NCBI RefSeq assembly: GCF_024399335.1
Contig: NZ_CP075339.1
Span: 2,170,001 to 2,234,000, forward strand
Length of the DNA: 64,000 bases
Source: Leucobacter aridicollis
GTDB lineage: Bacteria > Actinomycetota > Actinomycetes > Actinomycetales > Microbacteriaceae
Direction: 5' to 3'
Positions 17,870 to 26,873 of the stretch are shown in pieces. A program made the translations under genes and the position numbers. The notes under the pieces were generated by a model, which made no database searches, was not told the DNA's origin, and was given only the letters and a program-made list of their open reading frames with translations. Each line of letters opens with the position of its first letter. The first letter of the stretch is position 1.

Positions 17870-18466
17870 TCAGCAGCTCCTGAACACGTACACGCCGGAG
17901 GCCGGAGCCTGAGCATCGAGCACAGCGTAGTCGTGCGCCAGCTCGCGGGCGTGGCTCCTCCAGTCGAAGTGCTGCGCCACCTCCTCAGGAACCCCGTTCA
18001 GCATCCCCGTACTGTCTACGAGATCAGCCGCGTACTCCTCGAAAGAGTCCCAGTGACCGCGGTATCGGTCCTCGAAGTCAGACAGCGACGGCACGTCGCT
18101 CCTGCCGTCGCCCTCGGCGACGTAGTCGCCGCTCGCGACCCAGGCCCGCAGGGCCGGGCGCAGGTGCTCGTCCACCGACAGCAGAGCCTCGGCCTGCTGC
18201 TGGGCCTCGTGAGGGCTCATCTCGCGGTCGACGAGCATGTATTCAGTGTCGTACGCCCAGATCTCCTCGCAGCCGGCAGGGCTCAGGCCCGTACCGCGGT
18301 GCAGCTCGGCGACGGTGACTGTGCCGGCCTCCGCAGCGTCGTACCAGTCGCCGACCAGGTAGCCGGCGTTGAAATGGGAGACACAGCCCAGCCAGACGCT
18401 CGGAGTCTGCGCTGTGTTGCTGGGTGTAGCGGCAGTAGGGGTAGAAGAAGAAACAGTAGTAACCAT
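17870..18466 (-). CDS. ardA: Antirestriction protein ArdA
   Basis: ArdA is a DNA-mimic dimer that blocks type I restriction-modification enzymes, letting an incoming element escape cutting. The 198-residue acidic protein has the family pattern: CVSHFNAGYLVGDWYDA near the start, EEIWAYDTEY, the FEDRYRGHWDSFEEYAADLV core, and an end FDW...ARELAHDY with GVYVF. About 20 extra Thr/Ser residues stand at the N-terminus. The ATG has GGAGG 7 bases upstream. Early expression on entry is expected from the family's role. Confidence 0.88.
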   Translation of the reverse strand: MVTTVSSSTPTAATPSNTAQTPSVWLGCVSHFNAGYLVGDWYDAAEAGTVTVAELHRGTGLSPAGCEEIWAYDTEYMLVDREMSPHEAQQQAEALLSVDEHLRPALRAWVASGDYVAEGDGRSDVPSLSDFEDRYRGHWDSFEEYAADLVDSTGMLNGVPEEVAQHFDWRSHARELAHDYAVLDAQAPASGVYVFRSC

Positions 18467-18654
18467 GGGAGCGTCCTCCGGTCTCGTGCGCGAGCAGCGG
18501 CGGAAGTGCCCTGCTCATCAGCAGAGAACCCGGCCCCGCGTTAGCGGGGCGGCCCCGCGTGATGTGCTGCTCCGCAGAGGAACAGAAGCGGTAACGATCC
18601 AGTAACGATAGAGGTCAGCTACGGAGTGTTCACATCTCTGTCACATTTTTGCTT
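18467..18654. promoter_or_regulatory. ardA leader and promoter region
   Basis: Contains a GCCCCGC-GTTA-GCGGGGC hairpin (18,533-18,550) in the ardA leader, and a tandem pair of GTAACGAT (18,591-18,598 and 18,602-18,609) upstream. The GTAACG core is the same as in the iteron-like array at 42.4 kb. Confidence 0.35.
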
Positions 18655-18817
18655 ACTAGACTTTAGCTTCACTATTCGATACCCGGGACGGGCATCATGA
18701 CGATTCACGAGCTGTTTTTGCAGAGGTTACTCCGGCTCGTGTGTGGCAGTGCAGAGCACTGCCCGGGGGAAAATCTGAGAAGGGAATCCCGCTGAGGCAG
18801 AGGAGCTAAAGTCTAGT
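18655..18817. repeat. 14-bp perfect inverted repeats bracketing 163 bp
   Basis: ACTAGACTTTAGCT (18,655-18,668) and its exact reverse complement (18,804-18,817). Between them are a GGCAGTGC-AGA-GCACTGCC hairpin (about 18,746-18,764) and a 32-codon open frame without support. They could be paired operators for divergent promoters (ardA to the left, the 19,307 gene to the right) or the ends of a miniature element. Confidence 0.6.
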
Positions 18818-18931
18818 TCCTTCAGAAGCTGTCATTGGTGGTCGCCGGAAGCGGCCAGCTGAAGCCCTACCCCGACGCCGCAAGCGTCGGATCGGGTGGA
18901 CGAGTCGCCGCGCAGTATGCGCGAGCGCGAG

Positions 18932-19242
18932 GAGCGCGGCCCGGGTGCCGCGCGAGATGCACAGAGCGCGGCACGGATGCCGCGCGGGAGGTACAGCACG
19001 CGCACACGCGTGCGACAGGCCCCTGACTGTGGTGATCGCAGCCAGGTAGCAGCGCAGAGAGCGTGGGTCGGCAACACTGCCGCCCCGAGAAGCTGGTGAG
19101 ACAGGTGAGAAGCGCCTGCCTCTGCGAGCCCGGCGCCCCTGGCGGAGCCTGCGAAGCGAGCGCTGTGACGAACACAGCGGCCAGCAGAGCTTGGCGCGGC
19201 ATGACGCCGCGCCCGGAAAAGCATGTGAGACGGGTGATACGC
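18932..19242. repeat. Hairpin-bearing diverged tandem repeats
   Basis: Two 31-bp units (18,932-18,962 and 18,964-18,994) share GAGCGCGGC-n-CGG-n-TGCCGCGCG. Two ~55-bp units (19,059-19,113 and 19,187-19,242) share a GC hairpin followed by GTGAGAC(A/G)GGTGA. Between the latter lies a CGCTGTG...CACAGCG hairpin. All lie in the gene-free leader of the 19,307 gene, so an RNA-level or protein-binding role is likely. Confidence 0.5.
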
Positions 19243-19306
19243 ACTCGTCCAGACGAGCGCGCTGCGATGAGTGCTGCGCGCGGCAAATCGAGAAGAGGAA
19301 ATGAAC

Positions 19307-19663
19307 ATGACTATTACGAACAAGCAGCTGAACCTCGCATTCGACAAGATGAAGATTCGCAAGGATCCGACGGGCAAGATGCCGCTGATCGTTGTCGTGC
19401 CTCGCGACGCGATCCCGATGGACACGCCCGGAACGATCACGATCGCGGAGGGCGGGACAAAGGCCATGCGCCTCGGCATGGAGGACCACTTCGCCGAGTT
19501 AGCGGCGGCCGAGGCCGGTGGCGACGCCCACGAGATCGACGAAGCGATGCGTGCTGCCTCCGAGATGCTGGAGATGTGGCTGGCGATCGAGCTCTCCTTT
19601 GCCGGAGTGCTGCTGAAGCACGGCAAGAAACTCAAGGGCCGCTCCATGATCGCGGTGAAGTAG
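19307..19663 (+). CDS. Unknown 118-residue protein
   Basis: The ATG at 19307 is preferred over one six bases upstream because AGAGGAA is better spaced. The N-terminal half is compact (MTITNKQLNLAFDKMKI, MPLIVVVPRDAIPMDTPG) and the second half helical and acidic. No known motif. It follows an unusually structured leader and precedes another unknown gene on the same strand. Confidence 0.6.
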   Translation: MTITNKQLNLAFDKMKIRKDPTGKMPLIVVVPRDAIPMDTPGTITIAEGGTKAMRLGMEDHFAELAAAEAGGDAHEIDEAMRAASEMLEMWLAIELSFAGVLLKHGKKLKGRSMIAVK

Positions 19664-19792
19664 CCCTCGCGTCGGAGAGCAAAGACAACCGGGGGCGGCA
19701 CAGGACGCCGCCCTCGGTGAGAGAACACAGCCTCGGCGAAAGTCGCCGAGGCCCTCGCGCAAGAGCGCAAAGAACCAGAACGGAGCAAGACC

Positions 19793-20500
19793 ATGACGAA
19801 GACAGCAGCGATGACACAGGCCGAGCAGATGCAGCTCGACGCAGTATTGCGCGCAATCCAGACGATGAGCGACAAGCACCGCGAGTTCGAGGCGGCGATG
19901 CACGCCGGCGACGAGCAGGCAGTGCGCGCAGCGCTGCAGGCCTGCTCCGAGGCGTCGCACGCCTGGATACGGACCCCGTCCTACTTCGAGGACGGCTCAC
20001 CCGCTGATGTGGCGAGGTACGCAGCTCTTGACGAGCTCGACGCACTTCTGAGCACGCCGATCCCGTGGAACCCCGAGGACCGCGGCGCGACGGTGCTGGC
20101 GGCCGAGGTCGCCGAGATCGCTGCCGCGAGCGATGCCATGGGGGCAGCGTACGGGCTGGTCGCGGAAATTGATGAAGAACTGGAGTATCTGGACGGCGAG
20201 ATCGAGTTGCTTCAAGACATGCTCGGACTCCTCGCAGATGAGGACGAGGACTGCGAGGACTACATGCGCGAACCCTACGAGCTGGACGAGGAAACGCGTG
20301 CCGAGTACGAGGAACGACTCTCTCGCGACAAGCGCCGGTTCGTGGAGCTGAACATGGAACGCGCAACGAAGCTAGGAGCAGGAGGCGAGGATCCGCTGAA
20401 CTACTGGGGTGTGCTCGCGAAGCACGGGCTGATGATCCCTGAGTGGCACGCGATCCACAGCTACCAGCAGCGGATGCAGCAGGCGCCGGCATCGGTCTGA
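19793..20500 (+). CDS. Unknown acidic helical protein
   Basis: 235 residues, strongly acidic, with GGAG upstream of the ATG. Helical segments include a DEELEYLDGEIELLQDML heptad stretch followed by DEDEDCEDY. The charge suggests a partner-binding or DNA-mimic type protein, but there is no family match I can name. It ends before a terminator at 20,521. Confidence 0.6.
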   Translation: MTKTAAMTQAEQMQLDAVLRAIQTMSDKHREFEAAMHAGDEQAVRAALQACSEASHAWIRTPSYFEDGSPADVARYAALDELDALLSTPIPWNPEDRGATVLAAEVAEIAAASDAMGAAYGLVAEIDEELEYLDGEIELLQDMLGLLADEDEDCEDYMREPYELDEETRAEYEERLSRDKRRFVELNMERATKLGAGGEDPLNYWGVLAKHGLMIPEWHAIHSYQQRMQQAPASV

Positions 20501-20520
20501 GCGACGACGGGCAAGTTGGC

Positions 20521-20550
20521 GGTGTCTGGCAACGCAGGTAGCCAGACACC
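20521..20550 (+). terminator. Hairpin terminator
   Basis: 10-bp perfect stem GGTGTCTGGC / GCCAGACACC with a 10-base loop, 20 bases after the stop at 20,500. No U-run follows. Confidence 0.6.
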
Positions 20551-20815
20551 ACTGCTCCGGTTTGGTCGTCGTTGGTCACGCAAGTGCTAAGCCTGAGGAG
20601 CATTAGCCACCTCTGAGAGTTCTCCTATACACCTGGGGCCGGCGCGAGAGCTCGCCCCATCGTAAATCCTCGTGCTGGCGCCGTCGTGACGTGCCCTAAC
20701 ATGCCCGGAGCGGAATGCCCTTCGCGCTCTTGCTCGTGAATCAGTAGGATCGGAAAGAGTCCGTGTTGCGCACGCGCAATGTTGGGCTTCTTTGTTTTGC
20801 CAGAAAGGGGTGCCG

Positions 20816-22921
20816 ATGTCGCGCTTGTCGGACCTGCTGCGCACGTTGGAACAGCTCGATCCAAAACTCGCGAAGGATCTCGATGAGGAGATCCGGCCGC
20901 TTCAGAAGCGGCTGCCGTTCGGTCTGAACTTCGAGCGCCATGCGCCCGAGGCCGTCGAGCTGGCGGGCCACCGCATCCGCAAGGGCAACAAGGTCCGGGT
21001 GCTCCCTGCCAGGGGCTCGACGGAACGGGGCGACCAGCGCCTCTGGCACGTCGACTCGATCAGCGGCGGCACCGCCGAGGTCTCGACGCCGAACGGCGAG
21101 GAACGTGAGACGCAGTCCGTGCCAGTTGAGGATCTGGTGCTCGTCGCGGAGTTCCGCGACCGCATCTACCCTGGCCTCAGGCCCGACGGCACTGTGGAAC
21201 GAGGCGGCGACAAGCCGTTCCACACGGTGATCAACGGTGAGAACTTCCACGTGCTTGAGCTGCTCACGTTCACGCACGAGCACTCCGTCGACGCGATCTA
21301 CATCGACCCGCCATACAACACGGGCTCCCGAGACTGGAAGTACAACAACGACTACGTCGAGGGGGACGACCTCTACCGGCACTCGAAGTGGCTGGCATTC
21401 ATGGAGCGTCGCCTGAAGCTTGCGAAGCGGCTGCTGAAGCCCGAGGACTCCGTCCTGATCGTCACGATCGACGAGAAGGAGTATCTGCGGCTCGGTCTGC
21501 TGCTGGAGCAGACGTTTCCGGAGGCCCGCATCCAGATGGTATCCGCGGTCATCAATCCCGCAGGGGTTACTCGCCCCGGTAGCTTTTCAAGAACTGACGA
21601 GTACATCTACTTCGTGCAGCTTGGTGGATCCCGGGCGTCATCGCTTCCCTTAGCCGATGAATGGCGACTCAACCCCGACGATAAACGAACGACGAGAATG
21701 CTTTGGTCGATGCTCATACGCACCGGAACAAACGCTCGCCGGGTGGACAGGCCGAACCTCTTCTATCCAATCTTTGTTTCGACAGACGGAATGCAGTTGG
21801 TTGATACCGGTGCAGCACCCGCTGTCGAGGTAGACCGACACGCCGTGGCAGCCCCGCCTGGCACAGTCGCGGTGTGGCCAGTCCGTCGCGACGGCACTGA
21901 AGGCAATTGGCAGGTCTCTCAAGCCTCATTACTTGAGGCGTACTCGAAAGGGTATGTCCGTCTCGGCAAGTTTACGGAGCGCGGTATGACTCTGTCGTAC
22001 TTGAAATCTGGAGAACAGCGGAAGGTGGAGAACGGAACGTACGAGGTTTCGGGACGGCGTGAAGACGGATCAATCATCTCTGAGACCGAGTTCCGGTCGT
22101 TTCTTCCTGGTTCGGCATGGAGAATCCCCGCACACGACTCGTCAAGGAATGGGTCGAATCTTTTGAAGTCCATGATGCCGGACCGCAAGTTCCCGTTCCC
22201 CAAGTCCCTCTATGCAGTGGAAGATGCGCTCCGCTTCTTTGTGTCGGACAAGCCAAACGCGGTCGTGCTCGATTTCTTCTCTGGTTCAGGCACTACAGCT
22301 CACGCGGTGATGCGCCTGAACAAGCAGGACGGCGGCAACCGCCAGTGCATCTCAGTGACGAACAACGAGGTCTCGGCAGAGGAACAGACGAAGCTGCGCA
22401 AGCAGGGACACCGTCCCGGCGACCCCGAGTGGGAGCAGTGGGGCATTTGCGACTACATCACGAAGCCGCGCATCCGCGCGGCACTCACGGGTCTCACGCC
22501 CGGCGGCGAGCCGATCAAGGGCGACTACAAGTTCGTCGACGAGTTCCCGATGGCCGACGGCTTCGATGAGAACGCTGCGTTCTTCACCCTGAGCTACGAG
22601 TCGCCGTGGATGATCGAGGCCGACAAGGCGTTCGCCGCCATCGCGCCGATGCTCTGGCTACGAGCCGGCGCCGTCGGAGAGCGGATCGACTCGATCGAGG
22701 GCGGCTGGGCCGTTGCCGACAGCTACGGCATACTCAAAGACCTCGATCTCGCCAGCGAGTTCGTCGCCGAGATCCAGCGCCGCGAGGGCATCCGTATCGC
22801 CTACGTTGTGACCGACGACGAAGGGCGTTACCAACAGGTCGCGAGCGAGATCCCCGGCATCGAGACCGTACGCCTCTACGAGGACTACCTGCGCAACTGC
22901 GAGAGCACAGGTGACATCTGA
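20816..22921 (+). CDS. Type III-like DNA methyltransferase (Mod)
   Basis: A 701-residue N6-adenine/N4-cytosine methyltransferase of the beta arrangement. The catalytic IDPPYNTG (about residues 162-169) comes before the SAM-binding FFSGSGTTAH (about 485-494). The ~300 residues between form the target-recognition region, and its DNA is visibly less GC-rich than the flanks, as expected for a swapped domain. The ATG at 20816 follows AAAGGGG. The stop overlaps the res ATG (TGATG), so methylase and helicase-nuclease are made together. Confidence 0.9.
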   Translation: MSRLSDLLRTLEQLDPKLAKDLDEEIRPLQKRLPFGLNFERHAPEAVELAGHRIRKGNKVRVLPARGSTERGDQRLWHVDSISGGTAEVSTPNGEERETQSVPVEDLVLVAEFRDRIYPGLRPDGTVERGGDKPFHTVINGENFHVLELLTFTHEHSVDAIYIDPPYNTGSRDWKYNNDYVEGDDLYRHSKWLAFMERRLKLAKRLLKPEDSVLIVTIDEKEYLRLGLLLEQTFPEARIQMVSAVINPAGVTRPGSFSRTDEYIYFVQLGGSRASSLPLADEWRLNPDDKRTTRMLWSMLIRTGTNARRVDRPNLFYPIFVSTDGMQLVDTGAAPAVEVDRHAVAAPPGTVAVWPVRRDGTEGNWQVSQASLLEAYSKGYVRLGKFTERGMTLSYLKSGEQRKVENGTYEVSGRREDGSIISETEFRSFLPGSAWRIPAHDSSRNGSNLLKSMMPDRKFPFPKSLYAVEDALRFFVSDKPNAVVLDFFSGSGTTAHAVMRLNKQDGGNRQCISVTNNEVSAEEQTKLRKQGHRPGDPEWEQWGICDYITKPRIRAALTGLTPGGEPIKGDYKFVDEFPMADGFDENAAFFTLSYESPWMIEADKAFAAIAPMLWLRAGAVGERIDSIEGGWAVADSYGILKDLDLASEFVAEIQRREGIRIAYVVTDDEGRYQQVASEIPGIETVRLYEDYLRNCESTGDI

Positions 22922-25473
22922 TGCGCTTCACTCTGAAGGATTACCAGGCCGACGCCGTCGGCGACACCCTGCGCGAGCTGTCCGATGCGAGAGACATCTA
23001 TCGAAGCGCGAGCAAGCGCGTCTCTTCCGTGGCCCTGACCGCGACGACCGGCGCGGGCAAGACCGTCATGGCCGCCGCCGTGATCGAGGCGATGTTCTGG
23101 GGCAGCGACGATTTCGACGTCGTGCCCGACGAGGGCGCCGTGGTGCTGTGGTTCAGCGACGACCCCGCGCTGAACCAGCAGACGCGCCACCGTCTTGAGC
23201 AGGCGTCGGACCGCCTGCGGAACAAGCTCGTGACCGTGGAGCACCCGTTCCGCTACCCGAAGCTGCTGCCGGGGCACGTGTACTTCCTGAACACGTCGAA
23301 GCTCTCGCGCAACAGCCTCCTGGTGCGCGGTCACGATGACTCGAACACGCTCGACGGCATACAGTCGCACCCCGACACTGTGCCGTTCACGTTCTGGGAC
23401 ACGCTGCGGAGCACGATCGAGGACGACGACCTCACGCTCTACATGGTCCTGGACGAGGCGCACCGGGGCATGGGCAAGCGCCCGTCGGACACGCCGACCA
23501 TTGTGAAGCGCCTCATCAACGGCCACAGCGGCGTGCCGCCGGTGCCGATTGTGTGGGGCATCTCGGCGACGGTGCAGCGCTTCGAGGCGGCGATGACAGA
23601 GGCCGAGGTCCAGTCGAACCGCGTGCACCTCGGCACGGTCCAGGTCGACCCCGTGCGCATACAGGAGTCGGGCCTCCTGAAGGACGACATCGTTCTCGAC
23701 TTCCCGGCGGAGACCGGCGACTTCAACACAGTGTTGCTGCGCCGCGGCGTGCGCAAAGTGAAGGCTCTCTCCGACGCATGGGCCGCCTATGCAGCCGAGC
23801 AGGGCACGGAGCCGATCAAGCCGCTGATGGTTCTCCAAGTGCCGAACAAGCCCGCTGCCGACGAGGTGGCCTCGGCCATCGACGTGATCCGCGACGAGTG
23901 GCCGGAGCTTGAGTCTGACGCGATCGCCCATGTGTTCGGCGATCACACTGCTCAGACGTTCGGCATGCACAGCGTGCCCTACATCTCGCCGGAGCGGGTG
24001 CAGGACGCCTCTTACATCCGCGTGCTGCTCGCCAAGGACGCGATCAGCACGGGCTGGGACTGCCCGCGCGCGGAGGTCATGGTGTCGTTCCGTCCTGCCA
24101 AGGACGAGACGCACATCACTCAGCTGCTCGGCCGCATGATCCGCACGCCCCTGGCGAGACGCGTCGAGGGCGACGACCTGCTCAACAGCGTCGAGTGCAT
24201 ACTGCCGAAGTTCAGCAAGGCCACGGCCAGCCTCGTGCTGGAGAAGATCATGGGCAACGACCTCACGGGAGGCGGCGACACGGGCCAGCGCGTGCTCGTC
24301 GACCCGCAGCTCATGACGCCGAACGACGCCGTGCCCGACGAGGTCTGGGAGCTGTTCCAGTCGCTGCCCGCAGAGACGCTGCCGCGCAAGCACGCGAACC
24401 CCATCAAGCGGGTCACGTCGCTCGCCCACGCCCTCGCCGCGGACGGGCTCGTGCAGGACGCCGGCAAGATCGCCCACGAGCGCCTGCATGGGGTGCTCAA
24501 TGGGCTTGCGGCCCAGTACGCGAAGGACCTCGCGAAGGCGCGTGAGGACGTGCTCACGGTCGCTGGCGGAACCATGAGGGGTCAGGCCCGCCATGGCATG
24601 CGGCGCGACGACTCTTGGACCGAGGCCGCGGATGACCGCGCGATCCAGGACTCTTACCGCAGCGGCGCACGAACGATCACACCCGATGTGGCGCGCAGCT
24701 ACATCGAGCACCTCACGGCGGACGCCGACGACGAGGACGATTATCGCGACGCGTACGTCCGGGTCGCCGCCCTCGCGATGCTGACGCAGACGCGCGCGAA
24801 GCTCGACGAGGAGGCGGACGCGATCTCGAAGGAGTGGCTCGACGAGCACCGCGTCGCGATCAAGGGCCTGCCCGAGTCGCGGCAGAGCCTCTACGCGGAG
24901 ATCACCGCCATGAGCACTGACCCGCAGCTGATCTCGATGGCGTTGCCGAAGAACCGCCAGGAGGAGACCAAGCGCGCCGTCGGCGACAGCGAGCAGCTCC
25001 TCGAACGGCGATCCCTTCATCTGCTCTCCGACGAGGAGGGCATGTTCCCGGTCGGCAAGCTGAACCCCGACGAGATCGAGGTGCTCGACGCCGAGATGGC
25101 GCGCCCCGGGGCCCTCGCCTGGTACAGGAACCCGACGGGCGGGCGAGATTCGATGAGTATCGCCTACCGCGACTCGCACGGCGAGTGGCGCACCCTGCGG
25201 CCGGACTTCCTGTTCTTCGTCGACACCGAGGACGGCGTGCGCGCGAGCATCGTGGACCCGCACGGGCACTGGCTCCCGGATGCGGCCTGGAAGCTGCACG
25301 GCATGGCCCGGTTCGCCGAGGTCTACGGCGATCGGTTCCACAGGATCGAGGCGATCAGCCGGATCGACGGGAAGCTGCGAGTGCTCGACTTCAAGCTCGC
25401 CGAGGTGCGCGCGAAGGTGCTGGATCACTCGGACGCGCGGTTCGCGTATGACGATGCTGCTGTGGGGTATTAA
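22921..25473 (+). CDS. Type III-like restriction subunit (Res), SF2 helicase
   Basis: 850 residues. Helicase motif I is TATTGAGKT (about 39-47), motif II DEAH (about 178-181), and motifs V-VI are STGWDCPRAEV and QLLGRMIRTP. The C-terminal part contains RPDFLFF...ASIVDPHG (about 760-782), which aligns with the PD...(D/E)xK position of Res nucleases but has histidine where lysine is expected. Cleavage activity is therefore uncertain, or a variant site is used. It is coupled to mod and followed 2 bases later by a metallopeptidase gene. Confidence 0.85.
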   Translation: MRFTLKDYQADAVGDTLRELSDARDIYRSASKRVSSVALTATTGAGKTVMAAAVIEAMFWGSDDFDVVPDEGAVVLWFSDDPALNQQTRHRLEQASDRLRNKLVTVEHPFRYPKLLPGHVYFLNTSKLSRNSLLVRGHDDSNTLDGIQSHPDTVPFTFWDTLRSTIEDDDLTLYMVLDEAHRGMGKRPSDTPTIVKRLINGHSGVPPVPIVWGISATVQRFEAAMTEAEVQSNRVHLGTVQVDPVRIQESGLLKDDIVLDFPAETGDFNTVLLRRGVRKVKALSDAWAAYAAEQGTEPIKPLMVLQVPNKPAADEVASAIDVIRDEWPELESDAIAHVFGDHTAQTFGMHSVPYISPERVQDASYIRVLLAKDAISTGWDCPRAEVMVSFRPAKDETHITQLLGRMIRTPLARRVEGDDLLNSVECILPKFSKATASLVLEKIMGNDLTGGGDTGQRVLVDPQLMTPNDAVPDEVWELFQSLPAETLPRKHANPIKRVTSLAHALAADGLVQDAGKIAHERLHGVLNGLAAQYAKDLAKAREDVLTVAGGTMRGQARHGMRRDDSWTEAADDRAIQDSYRSGARTITPDVARSYIEHLTADADDEDDYRDAYVRVAALAMLTQTRAKLDEEADAISKEWLDEHRVAIKGLPESRQSLYAEITAMSTDPQLISMALPKNRQEETKRAVGDSEQLLERRSLHLLSDEEGMFPVGKLNPDEIEVLDAEMARPGALAWYRNPTGGRDSMSIAYRDSHGEWRTLRPDFLFFVDTEDGVRASIVDPHGHWLPDAAWKLHGMARFAEVYGDRFHRIEAISRIDGKLRVLDFKLAEVRAKVLDHSDARFAYDDAAVGY

Positions 25474-25475
25474 CC

Positions 25476-26723
25476 ATGGGTAAGGCGAGAAGACTGAAAG
25501 CCGAACGGTTCGCTGCCCTTAAAGGGCATCGCGCAAACCAGCCAGTGCTCGCCCCAGAGTACCCCTCGCTGACAGCGGCAGAGACCACGGAGAGCGCATC
25601 AATGCGATTGGCGAAATCGAAGCGACGATTTGATAACTCTTCAGCTTGCACCCCCATACTCACGGACGACCTAGCCCATGTTCTGGGCGATCTAGACGGG
25701 CACGCGCACTCCTCATCGTCAGCCCTCAACCAATGGTTGCGCGGCTGGCGTATGCCGACGGACGCGTCTCGGCCAGAAATCGAAACGTCGAAGAGTATCT
25801 ACGTGGGCATCGCAGAATCAGCTGAGATGCCTCACGTGAGCCCGTTGCACAAAGGCGCACCGTTTGTAACTTTGACGTCTAGCTTTATTGACCTCTGCTG
25901 GCGTCTAAGTGAGGTCTTCCCCGCGTTCTCGGTCATGGCAAAAGGAAACACTAATGAGCATGTTGGTGACGCTTCGCGGGCATGGCTCTTCGATCACTTG
26001 GGGTTTAGCGAGTCGCCGAGCCCTCTCTCAGCAGAGATGATTCAGACGACTAGAGACCGGGTTTTTTCGGAGCGCTCGACTGCCGCAGCCATTCGGTGGG
26101 CTCTAGGTCACGAGATGGCTCACGCCGTAGGGACGAAACAACAACGCACAGATGCATTCAAGCGAGCTGAACTTCTACTCCCAGATATTGTGGACACGCA
26201 GTGGTTGCCGAAGAATCGTCGAGGTGAAATTAAGGACCTTCGCGCCTCAGTACATCGTTACAAGGATGAGATCGCTTGCGATCTTCTTGCGAGCCAGTAT
26301 GTCCTCGAATCTTCCTTCGCTACCGACGACCTTGTTACACAGATTTCCGGTTCTCTGCTGGCCCTGGAAGCGTTAATCTTCGATGGCTTCCGGCAGGACG
26401 GGTCCGCTGTCTCCCAGACACATCCATCACCGTCTCTTCGATTTCAGATTGTATTTATGGACTGGATGGAGACTATCCTCAACCAGTCGACATGGCATGA
26501 CCGCGAACATCCGGGACTGTTTGGTCTGCAGGACATTGCATACTGGATGGCTTTTGAACGCTGGGCTGCCGGTCACTATCGCCCACATCGCTCCGGAGCA
26601 CGTTGGCAACACGACATCGACCTAGCGATGGATGTAATGCTCGGGAAGATCCCGATTAGCGGTGTGGAACAAATTTATGTGCGCCAGTGTGGAGGCTTAG
26701 CGCGCGCACCACGACCCTCTTGA
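25476..26723 (+). CDS. HExxH zinc metallopeptidase-like protein in the mod-res operon
   Basis: 415 residues. GHEMAHAVG (about residues 211-219) is an HExxH zinc site. A downstream KDEIACDLLASQYV helix supplies a plausible glutamate third ligand, as in gluzincins. The N-terminal 100 residues are basic then Ser-rich. It starts 2 bases after the res stop, so it is part of the same transcript. Its codon use is less GC-biased than mod and res, hinting at a separate origin. Classical type III systems lack a peptidase. No secretion signal, so it acts in the cytosol. Confidence 0.75.
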   Translation: MGKARRLKAERFAALKGHRANQPVLAPEYPSLTAAETTESASMRLAKSKRRFDNSSACTPILTDDLAHVLGDLDGHAHSSSSALNQWLRGWRMPTDASRPEIETSKSIYVGIAESAEMPHVSPLHKGAPFVTLTSSFIDLCWRLSEVFPAFSVMAKGNTNEHVGDASRAWLFDHLGFSESPSPLSAEMIQTTRDRVFSERSTAAAIRWALGHEMAHAVGTKQQRTDAFKRAELLLPDIVDTQWLPKNRRGEIKDLRASVHRYKDEIACDLLASQYVLESSFATDDLVTQISGSLLALEALIFDGFRQDGSAVSQTHPSPSLRFQIVFMDWMETILNQSTWHDREHPGLFGLQDIAYWMAFERWAAGHYRPHRSGARWQHDIDLAMDVMLGKIPISGVEQIYVRQCGGLARAPRPS

Positions 26724-26772
26724 TTTGAGCCGCCGTCCATCAGGGTCTACCTGGACAGACGTCGCAAAGCAC

Positions 26773-26804
26773 GGGTCTCCGTGCGTCCAACGGACGCAGA
26801 CCCC
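26773..26804. terminator. Terminator between convergent metallopeptidase and mrr genes
   Basis: GGTCT-ccg-TGCGTCC pairs with GGACGCAGACC around an AAC loop (one internal bulge), midway in the 150-bp convergent gap. Confidence 0.6.
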
Positions 26805-26873
26805 GCCTCAACGGACACAACTGTCGGATGGTCTTAGGTCAGGCCACCATGAAGTCGCGCGAACGCTAACCGC

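Noticed and set aside
18806..19875. Long minus-strand frames over the hairpin repeats and the 19,307 gene
   Set aside because: They cross repeats and two supported plus-strand genes, with Ser/Arg-rich shadow composition.
22885..25428. 847-residue open frame antisense to the res gene
   Set aside because: Mirror frame of high-GC coding DNA; Arg/His/Val-rich with no motif, while the sense frame has full helicase motifs.
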